DNA from: Blepharisma stoltei
Taxonomy: Eukaryota; Ciliophora; Heterotrichea; Heterotrichida; Blepharismidae
Assembly: GCA_914767885.1 (NCBI GenBank)
Contig: CAJZBQ010000046.1
Span: 186,001-250,000 of the forward strand
DNA length: 64,000 nucleotides
Direction of reading: 5' to 3'
In this document: piece by piece, positions 55,610 to 64,000 of the stretch
Layout of the letters: each line of letters starts with the position of its first letter
Numbering within the stretch: the stretch's first letter is position 1
Notes under the pieces: generated by a model
The model's database searches: none
What the model was told of the DNA's origin: nothing
Seen by the model: only the letters and a program-made list of their open reading frames with translations
Program-made: the position numbers and the translations under genes

Positions 55610-57181
55610 TCAAAAATCACTTTCAGTTTTGTATCTTTTTCTTTGGGACTCTATTATGCCAATCAAAGAATCTTGAAAATGGACTTCTCTTTCTTTACCA
55701 TACCAAACAAATTCGTTTTTAATAGTATTTTCGATTTTTCCTAAGCGCTCAGCCATTTCATTAGTTTGTATTTTTAGCTCTTCTATTTCTTTGATATATC
55801 TTCCTGAAGAATCTTCATCTGTGGCACTTCTTTCAATTTTTTTCATAATTAAGCTTTCAACCTCAGAATAATCTTTTAATAAAGATTTATAGCTGTCTAA
55901 TGTGGCTCACTATTTTTTTTAAAAAAAAAATATATTAACTTAATAAATTAATTATTAAAATTTATCTTTCTCGAATATATCGTTATAAATAAATTCTATA
56001 TATTAGTATTATTTATAATAAAATCTTTTGAAAGGAAATATAAAATTAATTTTTCTCCACCAATCTAATGCTGTTTGCATTCCAATAATTTTCATTTGTT
56101 CCTCTTTTATTTCTAAGGACAAGTTGTTTAATTTTGCAAAAAAATTTACTTGAAAACTATGAGACTCTTCCAGAATTTGGTTAAACCTTGGGTTTTCATT
56201 AAAATTAAAAGCTTCAAAATTTTTTTGTGAATCATTTTGAGCTTTAATCCACCCTCCAAATGCAAAATCTAAGTCTTTTATATATGGCTCAATATAATTA
56301 AGCTCCCTATCAATATTTACAAGATCCTGACTGACTGGTGTTATTTTGCTTGTAAACAAATTTTCAAATTTTGTCTTAATTTTATCTATTGTATCCTGCA
56401 AATTCAAAAAATCAAAATGATATACATGGCTTGAATCTTCCAATCTCTGCGACTCACTCGAAAAATTTTCATCTTTACATTTCAAAAACAGCTTAAAAGC
56501 TTCAGAATTCATTAAAACCGGATGTTTTGCCAAAATAATCAAATATTTTTTCATATTTTCTCTTCTTTTTTCCAAAAAATTTGACGTAGTATTTCCAAAA
56601 ACCTGTTTTTCTGGAAGCGGTGGAATATTGATTCCTGGATAAGTCTTTAAAAGAATATTCCTCAGCCACTCTAGATGCCTAAATCTTCTTTTCACTTTGA
56701 AAACTTCTCCAAGCAATTGGCTAGTGATTGTATAAAGATAATAAGATTTTCATCCTATTCATCCTGATTTAATCATTTGTGGGAAATCTACATCAATTAC
56801 TCACTTTGAGCTTTCACCTATCAGAGAAGCTGCAGTATCTTCATTTTTAGGATCATAATGTCGGCTGAAATAAAGTTCTGGTAAATCAATTTCATTGGTA
56901 TTTTTAGCTGTATGGATTAAATCGACGTCTTCTCATCTTGTTACTTTTAAGGATTCTTGAGGAAATGCAAGCTGACTATTAGGCTCATGGGATTTATTAT
57001 TTTGTGTTGGGAATAGTTGTTTTTGAGCCTTGTCGGGTGTAGTTGGGCTTGAGTCTAAATCTGAAGAAGACAGATCAGAATGCTCGATCTCTAAATCAAG
57101 AGCTATAGGCTGGAACACTTGTGTTCGGGATCTTTTTGGGATTGACTTGTAAGTGGTTATATCTTCTTTTGAATTTAGCAT
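55610..57181 (-). CDS. Sorting nexin of the SNX-BAR type
   Basis: Segments 57181-56066 and 55897-55610 give 468 codons including stop. Residues 1-115 are low-complexity and acidic. The PX domain (~115-225) includes YLYTITSQLLGEVFKVKRRF, RHLEWLRNIL, PPLPEKQVFG and FLEKRRENMKKYL, the phosphoinositide-binding pattern. The C-terminal ~240 residues are helical and BAR-like (GMQTALDSYKSLLKDYSEVE after excision). Five UGA-Trp codons lie between residues 80 and 125. Membrane-curvature-sensing endosomal sorting protein by family. A 168-bp insertion in the BAR part must be removed. Confidence 0.87.
55898..56065. mobile_element. 168-bp TA-bounded IES-like insertion (sorting nexin)
   Basis: TA at 55898-55899 and 56066-56067, inside the similar contexts ACATTAGAC and GCATTAGAT. 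Removal joins GCA TTA to GAC AGC TAT. Length is a multiple of three but it contains UAA in frame. Confidence 0.82.
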
Positions 57182-57479
57182 TAATTATGATAATTTCAGT
57201 GATTCTATAAAACGATTATCAGAAAAGCAAGAGAAGGCGAAAAAATAATTAAAAGAGATAGATCCACAACAATTTAAAATAAAATGATGGATTTTGGATA
57301 AGATCATATTTAAAGAAAGGTTGAGATTTTTATTTAATTTTAAGCTTAAAATTTTTTAGTGAAGGTGGCAGATTCTCTCAATAAAAAACTGATGATTTAA
57401 AAGTAAATAATAATAAAATGGTTTTGGATTAGAGAATAATTCACTCTCTACATTTCCACTCCATACCCAACTATTATTA
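57182..57479. other. AT-rich intergenic DNA
   Basis: Upstream region of the sorting nexin; nothing recognised. Confidence 0.45.
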
Positions 57480-57770
57480 TAGTAGGTTAGGTTTTTGCAC
57501 ATGCACTTCGCATACTACAGCAATGCATTTTACCTTTTCTACTGTCCGATAAAGCCAACGCCCTTAGGCCGAGCAGGCGCTGGAGGAAAATCGGATAGAG
57601 ATATGCAACGCGCCAAGATGCAAGTGCTCTGGGACTTCCGGACCTAGAAGGAGTAAACTTTTCGACGGGACGTGCAATCAGGGGAAGCGACCAAAGCCGA
57701 GAAAAAAGATCTTATGATTATGTGTAACTTGAGACCCAACTCGAGGTGAGTTAAATTAGTAAGTCTAAGA
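57480..57770. repeat. SINE-like copy, subfamily shared with 61610-62150
   Basis: TCCGATAAAGCCAACGCCCT, ATCGGATAGAG, CAACGCGCCAAG, GACTTCCGGACC, GAGTAAACTTTTCGAC and CCAAAGCCGAGAAAAA each have close counterparts in order in the copy that interrupts SEC11. Confidence 0.8.
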
Positions 57771-57978
57771 TGATTAAAAGTTCAGAGATTGGGGTTTGCT
57801 TTAATTTTAAAAAAATATCGAACTTAGTGAAGTTAATCATTATTTAAGCTATAGCTGATTAAAAAATACAAGCAAAAAATTTTTATATTATGATATAATT
57901 TGCAAATTATTTTCTTTTAAATTTTTGAAGATGAGAGATAAAGATTAATTAAGTTTAGGCTCACAAACATTTTATTAA

Positions 57979-58362
57979 CTCCCCCCCCTCCGTGAGTGAA
58001 ACAAAAAAATTTTGTTCACTCACGGAGAGGGGTTATTTTTTTTTTTAAAAAAATTTATATATAAATTTTCTAAAAAATATTTTTTTTCGAAATTTAAAAA
58101 AATCCTAATTCGCAAAAATTGGAAAGCAAATATTAATTTAATTTATAAAATTTATGTTTTTTTAAAAAGCAATTCGTTTAAAATTAAACAGAATTAGCTC
58201 TAGATTTCATTATACTAATTATCATTTTATATATCAAAAATTTTTTCCATAAAAAATTTTTCTATTAAAAACATTTTTGTTCACTCACGGAGGGTGGGTT
58301 TTTGGGCAAAAAATAGCGATTTTTCTAATGGTTTTGTTCACTCACGGAGGGGGGGGGAGTAA
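57979..58362. mobile_element. Family-1 MITE, 384 bp, TAA duplication
   Basis: TAA at 57976-57978 and 58360-58362; the terminal hairpin and core match 37178-37565 closely. Intergenic. Confidence 0.93.
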
Positions 58363-58544
58363 CTAATTTATTCATAAGCCCTCAAGTCTATTTGGGGTTA
58401 GGTCTTAATTTAAATGGGACAGATCCTGATTTTAATCACTAAAAAGAGCTAATAGTGAAGTATGCTGGCTCAGATCCTGTTTAAATGTAAGCCGTTTTAA
58501 TATTTAGGATATAATAATTAACGATGATTATTAAAAGTGATTAA

Positions 58545-59235
58545 CTATTTAATTGCTATTATTATTTTCAGAATTATTCTCAATTGATTGGAATTTCTTT
58601 GTGTCTGAGGTATAGGTTTTTTTCTATAGATAGCCCAATTAGTGGGTGAATTTCCCGATTAGTTCACAATTTGGTCGGAACACATGATAATTTTGCTTGG
58701 ACCAAATTGTGAACTCACTTGACAATTCATCAGCTGATTGGGCTATCTATAGGAAAAAACTATAATCGCTATCGGCTCAATGCATAATTTTTTTAAATCA
58801 AATTTGGATATCCTTGAAATCTGATCAAAAAACAAAAATGCATCATTATAAAAGAAAATATTAGACAAGGCCAACAGATACCAGAAACTTTTCCATAAAA
58901 AGTCCAACTTTTTATGTTATTTTCTTCTGAAGAATAGCAATACATATCACTTGTAACAACATAGCATTGATCTTTATAAATAAAAAACATTTTTCATGAT
59001 TCTTTGTTAATCTCAAAAAGGCTTTCATATGAATTCTTATCAGGGTCATATCTTCATATGTTTCCTAGCTTTCATCCAGAAACCAAAATTTTTTTTTGAT
59101 ATACGATTGTATTTGTTTGAACAGCAGGGAAAGGTAAATTTGCAATTCTTTTTCACTTATTTTTTCATTAAAGTTAAAACAATTTATATAAAACAGCTGG
59201 ATCTTCTTAGACTATTTGCCAACGCATGTGGCTAA
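58545..59235 (-). pseudogene. Truncated paralogue of the kelch protein at 59456-60358
   Basis: Repeats the C-terminal half of the intact neighbour (YIYKDQCYVV, NWTF.KVSGICW, DPDKNSYESL) with frame breaks and a palindromic element inserted near its end. Partial tandem duplication. Confidence 0.75.
58617..58763. mobile_element. Palindromic element with CTATAGATAGCCCAAT ends
   Basis: Left TTTTTTTCTATAGATAGCCC and right GGGCTATCTATAGGAAAAAA are inverted repeats, with a second inner inverted pair GTTCACAATTTGGTC / GACCAAATTGTGAAC. Flanking TATA/TATAG may be the target. Found in the truncated paralogue only; absent from its intact counterpart. Confidence 0.85.
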
Positions 59236-59455
59236 TTTTCCAATCATTCTGCTTTCCTTAAACAACCTGAAATTGAGATGAATGAGACTTTTTCTACTGT
59301 ATTGAATTTCATTAATTACGGATATTTTTGTTTGCTTTCAAGATATCTGTCTTTTTTCATTTAAAAGACTTATTTTAGCTTTAATGATCATCTATTTAAG
59401 CTCACATGAAAAAAATTATATCTTATATATTTATTATAGACAATTAACAAAAGTA

Positions 59456-60358
59456 TTAACTATTTTTATTATTATTTTGAGAATTATTGTTGATTTTAAA
59501 GTATTTATTAGTGTCTGAGGTATTTGCAATAGGCTTAATGAGCAATTGATTCAAATCAAATTTGCATATTCTTGAGAGATCGTCAAAAAACAAAAAGACT
59601 TCATTATAAAAGCAAACATTGGAGAGAAGCCAACAGATACCAGAAACTTTTCTATGAAAAGTCCAATTTTGTATGCTATTTTTTTCTGAAGAATAGCAAT
59701 TATAATCACTTGCAACAACATAGCATTGATCTTTATAAATATAAAACATTTTTCATGGTTCCTTGTCAATCTCAAAGAGGCTTTCATATGAATTTTTATC
59801 AGGGTCATAGTTTCAAATGTTTCTTAGCTTTCAACCAGAAACTAAGATTTTTCTTTGATATACAATTGTGTTTGTTTGAGTAGCAGGAAAAGGTAAATTT
59901 GCAATTCTTTTTCATTTATTTTTTCTTAGGTTAAATTTATCGCTAAAAGATTGAGGGTTATTTGGGAACCGTCTACCCCCAAAAACATAAACAAATTTTT
60001 CAAGATACACCGGTGTGGCGAAACATCTTGCCCTTCCAGTTTGTAATTTTTCAACAGATAGATTTTTTATATCTATTAAAAGGCAAATTCCAACGGATTT
60101 GTCTGTTTTTGAAATTCCTCCTAAGTAAAATAGCTGAGAGCCATTTAATTGGCATAAAAATCCTTGGGTCATTAGGTTCAAAGATACAGGGGTTGGGATT
60201 TTTGCACAGATTTTATTATTTTCGACATTGTAAACAAGAAATTCTTTGGAATCTATTGACATTGTACAAAGATGCAAAGGAATTTCAGATATTGAATCAA
60301 ATTTTGACTGTTCCTCTTCTAGAAGAGGTAATGACTTATACCTATTTCTATTTGCCAT
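59456..60358 (-). CDS. Kelch-repeat protein
   Basis: 300 residues, uninterrupted with several UGA-Trp codons. Repeat-like blocks include LFYLGGISKTDKSVGICLLI, FVYVFGGRRFPNNPQSFSDK, KILVSGWKLRNIWNYDPDKN and FLFFDDLSRICKFD, matching beta-propeller kelch units. No Cys/His head like the array genes. Likely a protein-interaction propeller; partner unknown. A truncated copy lies at 58545-59235. Confidence 0.8.
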
Positions 60359-60781
60359 TTATTATTTGTTAATTGGAGGGGGAGTGAGTAAAACTATATA
60401 GGTCATTATCAAAAACATCAATTAATCTATTAAAACAGTAAGAAAATTAAATTTCGTGATCTTTTAGCTAACCTTTAAATTCTTAGACCAATTTTCTTTA
60501 AATCATCACAAAATATCTAATTTTTGGCAGCATTAACCCCTTTAAATATTGCATTCAATTTATTTTTAAAAAAAAAACTACTCCTTTGATAGGATTTGCT
60601 ATAAATGGGAGGAGATTCAAAATCCTACTTTTTCTTGATTTCCTAGCCATTCTCTTATATATGATTTCCTACTCTAATTTTTATTTAAATTAAAGCACTT
60701 AACTTTGGTCTTATGATTCCAACATAATAAAATAAGATTCATGTGAATAGATAAAAACCAAGAAGTTTATAATAATAAAAA
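60359..60781. other. Divergent intergenic region
   Basis: AT-rich, between two divergently transcribed genes. No repeat identified. Confidence 0.45.
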
Positions 60782-61069
60782 ATGATTCCTAGATGGTTCT
60801 TGAGATCAAGATTTTGGTTTGTCTGCGGCTTCATGGATGAATATCTGTCAAGAGACGGCATGGCTATCGCTATGGCTAGTTTAGTTATGTTCATTCCTGG
60901 ATATTTATGGGGTGTTCACATCAATCGAGAAGCTGAAGTTCATAATTCGCATCTTAACTATCAAATTGAGTTTGGAGCTCGCAGAAATAGACTTGCACAC
61001 TCACTGATCTTTGAAGAGTTCGAAATGCAGGTAGAACAGTGGCGCAAGTTCACAGAAGGTGATGCTTAA
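60782..61069 (+). CDS. Small single-span protein, unknown
   Basis: 95 residues, MIPRWFLRSRFWFVCGFMDE at the N-terminus (basic, possibly mitochondrial targeting), one hydrophobic segment MAIAMASLVMFIPGYLWGV and a charged C-terminus. Shape resembles small respiratory-complex accessory subunits; no family assigned. Confidence 0.6.
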   Translation: MIPRWFLRSRFWFVCGFMDEYLSRDGMAIAMASLVMFIPGYLWGVHINREAEVHNSHLNYQIEFGARRNRLAHSLIFEEFEMQVEQWRKFTEGDA

Positions 61070-61324
61070 GGCTTAATCTTAAACTAACCAAATTGGTTTA
61101 AAATGGTTCAAGAGTATTATTACTTTTAGCTGAAGCTATTTATATAAACAAACGTGAAATGAGTAAAGAAATGATGCATTTTTTCAACAAAATATCTTTA
61201 GCTGAATACTTGATAAAGAAATTTAATATAAATAATGAATAGAAGATTTTTATACCTTTTATGTTAATTTGTATTAAAATATAAAAAATAATCGATTTAT
61301 AAGATTTATTGTGAATGTGATTAT

Positions 61325-62570
61325 TTAACTTTGAGGTTCTCGTGATGTCAAGCCAATAATTACCATACCACCTATCAATAAATATTTCAAAATTGGATAA
61401 TCGGCAAGTCATATCGTAATTATCCCTACATAAGGTATGTAAAACCAAGTTCTTCCTAAAAGATCTTTTTTCTGTATGAATAACTGCTCTATAATAATAT
61501 AAAATTGCTTTGGATAAGAAAATAATTCACACTATGAATTCTTTTCCTTTATTATACTTTTAAAAGTACACTTCTGTCTTACAGAGAAGAAATAGAGAAA
61601 ATTTTCTTACTTCGCAATCTACAAGCATCGTATTTTACCTCGTTCCACTGCCTGATAAAGGCAAAACCCTTACTCCATCTCCGCTAGAGAGCAAAACCAT
61701 TAATAAAGTCCCTTCAAGAGCGCAAAAAAATTTTTGAAATTAAAAATGTTTTATAAAAAAAACTTATATATAAGTGGTATTTATTATAATGAAATCTCAA
61801 GCTAATTCTGTTTAATTTTAAATACCTTGCATTTTAAAAGCATAAGCTTTACAAATTAAACTAATATTTGCCTTCTAATTTTTGCGAACGGGATTTTTTT
61901 AAATTTCCAAAAAAAATTATCCACGGAAAATGGGGATTTAGGTCAAACAGGAAATTCGGATAGAGCAAAACAACGCGCCAAGCTGCAATTGGTCCGGACT
62001 TCTGAGCATTCAAATCACCTTATTAAGGCTATGAGGAGTGAACTTTGTCGACATGCCTTGCTTAAAATCAAGGTGAGCAGCCAAGCCGATGAAAAATGGA
62101 CCCTATGGTCGTGTGCACTTGAGGCACAACTATAGGTGAGTTTAAATTTAATAATATAAGTCTAAATCTAAGTATGAATAACTGCCAGGCGTGTATAATC
62201 CTCTGTCATTAACTTTATTGTTATCTCCTTTCGTCAATATATAATAATCATCATCTTCTTCATGGAGATTCATAATTCTATGAACTATCGGAATGTCACG
62301 GTCACCTAGCTTATAAACAACGACATCTCCAGGTTGCAACGGAGGGTAATTCCACATCTCCAAAAACAAAATATCTCCTCTGTAATAAGCCGGCTCCATA
62401 GACCCACTCAGCACAACTACAATTGGACTCTCAGTATTGAAAGAAATCATAAACCCTTTCCAAGTCATCAGTGCTGTCGCTATAACTAAGCAGAGATTGA
62501 CAAATTGGTGGGAAAACCTTCTTTTGTCCATGATTTTGAATTCATTGAGTGTGTCTGTCACTACGTGCAT
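61325..62570 (-). CDS. SEC11-type signal peptidase catalytic subunit, interrupted
   Basis: 62570-62172 encodes an N-terminal anchor, VLSGSMEPAYYRGDILF (catalytic Ser in SGSM), GDVVVYKL, PIVHRIM (catalytic His) and LTKGDNNKVNDRGLY (catalytic Asp region). After a 698-bp insertion (61474-62171), 61473-61325 encodes KKDLLGRTWFYIPYVGIIT and the C-terminal segment with one UGA-Trp, as in SEC11. The first Met could also be MDKRRFSHQF, 12 codons later. The 14-bp duplication lets the two halves meet, but the frame is off by one base: AAAAAA at 61466-61471 would need seven A, or the right-hand copy is read in another phase (QLFIQKK). Cleaves ER signal peptides. Confidence 0.85.
61474..62171. mobile_element. 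SINE-like copy in SEC11, 14-bp duplication, with nested MITE remnant
   Basis: GTATGAATAACTGC at 61474-61487 and 62172-62185. Outer parts match 57480-57770 in order; a degenerate family-1 MITE occupies ~61700-61930 within it. Confidence 0.85.
61700..61930. mobile_element. Degenerate family-1 MITE nested in a SINE-like copy
   Basis: Core AAGTGGTATTTATTATAATG, AAATCTCAAGCTAATTCTGT and AAAGCATAAGCTTTACAAAT match the family; the CTCCGTGAG ends are eroded. It splits the SINE-like sequence that is continuous in 57480-57770. Confidence 0.78.
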
Positions 62571-62664
62571 TTATATACGTGGACAATATATAAATTAAAA
62601 TAAAATCCTATGTTAAATAAAATAGGTTTTAGTATATGCATAAGGAGAATTTTCTTATGAAAAA

Positions 62665-63437
62665 TTAATAAAATATTGCTTTAGCTGCCATCCATAGAGA
62701 ACAAGTAAAAACTGGTATTGTGAAATTGTCGTCTATATAAGGAACTGTAATTAATTCTGATAAAAGTGCTATCACAAATGCAAGTATAAAGTTAATTTCT
62801 ACTCCAGATATAAAATGATAGATCAATGCAGCTATAGTACCGCATGTAGCTGCTCCAAGTGATCCTGAAATTGATTTTTTTGATGTGATTTTGGGACCGC
62901 CTACGAGAATTCCTATAATTGAAGCAGCAGGATCGCAAATGCTTACGTTAAGGATGCTCAAAATTACAATATCTCTTTGGGTTGTGAGGTAAACTATGAC
63001 CATAACTCCAGCTAACTCTTTTATATAAATAAATTTTTAAATAATTAAAAATTATCATAATGAGAATCCGAATTTTTTTTTAAGAAATAGTGGGATAAGA
63101 AAAATAATGCTGCAGGAGGAGAGTCCCATTGCTCATGAGGCCTTAAAAGCCACTCCCAATGTGAAATAAACCACTCATTTAGGCGTGGAAACACTTTTCT
63201 TCTGCAGATATCGAAAATAATAAAGCAGATTGTGGGGATTGTAATAAGTCATCTTGCTTGTGTTTGGTCGACGAAATGGTAAATAGCTAAAAACAGCATT
63301 CCTGTGGCAAAGTGCTGAAATCTTCGAACAAGATGCAGACTTTGAGCTACATCTCCTTCTCCATGTCCTATAATTTTGAGAGCTGCGTGAAATCCTATCA
63401 CAACAGCGCTTGCAACTAAGATTCAGACCCAGATCAT
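62665..63437 (-). CDS. CTP-dependent lipid kinase (DGK1/dolichol-kinase type)
   Basis: Segments 63437-63081 and 63021-62665 give 237 residues plus stop. Motifs LHLVRRFQHFATGMLF (family R..QH..G), SILNVSICDPAASIIGILVG (nucleotide-binding DPAAS..G) and KSISGSLGAATCG, with multiple membrane spans, fit the phosphatidate cytidylyltransferase-like superfamily, nearest to DGK1/SEC59-type CTP kinases of the ER. Two UGA-Trp codons. A 59-bp insertion separates the halves; excision gives YFLKELAGVMVIV in frame. Confidence 0.82.
63024..63082. mobile_element. 59-bp TA-bounded IES-like insertion (lipid kinase)
   Basis: TA at 63022-63023 and 63081-63082; contains UAA in frame. Removal joins TTC TTA to AAA GAG TTA. 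Confidence 0.82.
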
Positions 63438-63763
63438 AATGGTAAATTAATTTAATTAAATAAGTTAGATATAATCAGAAATTTGTATAGCATTTGGATA
63501 ATGTGCATTAACTTATTCATTTGTTTGAAAGATAATTTTTAAATAAAATTTTGATATAAGCAAGTTTATAATTTCAATATCTTAATAAATATGACATAAT
63601 ATTCGGATTCTTATATAATAACTATATCATCTTTTTTTAAAGATTAAACAAGAACAGTGTTTCTCTCAAAAGCTTAGACAAATATTAAAGCTAAATTATC
63701 TTTTTAAGCTTTTCGCTAGTTTTTAAATTGATATTCTTAGATTTCAAATTATATTTTTCTTTA
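63438..63763. other. AT-rich intergenic DNA
   Basis: No gene recognised. Confidence 0.5.
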
Positions 63764-63999
63764 CTCCCTCCGTGAGCTAAAAAAATCATTGGAGAGCGAA
63801 AAAAAAAAATTTATGAAAAAAATATCTCGATATATAAATAATGAAATATAGCTAATTTTGTAGCTTTTGCATTTTAAAACGTAAATTTTGCAAATAAATT
63901 AATTTTTAGTCCTCAAACTGGGATTTTTTTTTCAATTTTGAAAAAAAATTTAACCCGCTCCATGAGCGAAAGAAATTTTTGTTCGCTCACAAAGGGGTG
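63764..63999. mobile_element. Family-1 MITE, shortened, at window end
   Basis: TTA-CTCCCTCCGTGAGC at left; TTCGCTCACAAAGGGG at right; core with GATATATAAATAATGAAATA and AAAACGTAAATTTTGCAAAT. May continue past the window. Confidence 0.8.
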
Positions 64000-64000
64000 A

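Overview
The window looks like unrearranged (germline or IES-retaining) nuclear DNA of a heterotrich-type ciliate, with Blepharisma-like features. Three signs support this. (1) In-frame UGA must be read as tryptophan in almost every long gene (EF-2, kelch array, SET-like protein, sorting nexin, phosphatase), while genes end at UAA or UAG. (2) Spliceosomal introns are only 15-16 nt (for example 2260-2274, 3701-3715 and 34276-34291). (3) The DNA is very AT-rich, yet conserved eukaryotic genes are cut by insertions whose removal at a TA, or at one copy of a target duplication, restores the reading frame exactly. The genus is an inference.

Layout. 0.2-15.9 kb holds housekeeping and trafficking genes: a FAIM-like protein with adaptor motifs, U1A/U2B''-type snRNP protein, AP-2 mu, a syntaxin-5-like SNARE, a three-P-loop adenylate kinase of about 983 aa, and a 375-aa unknown protein. 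16.2-32.8 kb is a head-to-tail array of eight related minus-strand genes (Cys/His-rich B-box-like N-terminus, coiled coil, kelch-like repeats). Three copies are intact after decoding, and five are broken or fragmentary. 32.9-46.7 kb holds a BET protein, a PARP-finger plus F-box-like gene in pieces, a small membrane protein, a four-helix membrane protein, EF-2, a pseudokinase and a secreted SET-like protein. 46.7-64 kb holds a cold-shock-domain protein, a purple acid phosphatase, an HMG-box protein, an SNX-BAR protein, a second kelch protein, SEC11 signal peptidase and a CTP-dependent lipid kinase.

Mobile DNA. Several layers are superimposed: (a) short TA-bounded insertions of 51-168 bp inside exons; (b) a 300-396 bp palindromic MITE family ending CTCCCC/GGGGAG with TTA or TAA duplications and an inner CTCCGTGAGCGAAC motif, plus related families with other ends; (c) a GC-richer SINE-like family of about 580 bp with 14-15 bp duplications; (d) a 2.9 kb Mutator-like transposon with a 9 bp duplication, nested in a SINE-like copy, itself nested in the phosphatase gene; (e) perfect GC-rich hairpins, some carrying a tRNA T-arm-like sequence. 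About twenty insertions can be removed computationally to give continuous reading frames in ten genes, so the window suggests a genome in which exons are littered with elements that must be removed precisely before expression. Nothing here was checked against a database or a rearranged (macronuclear) sequence.
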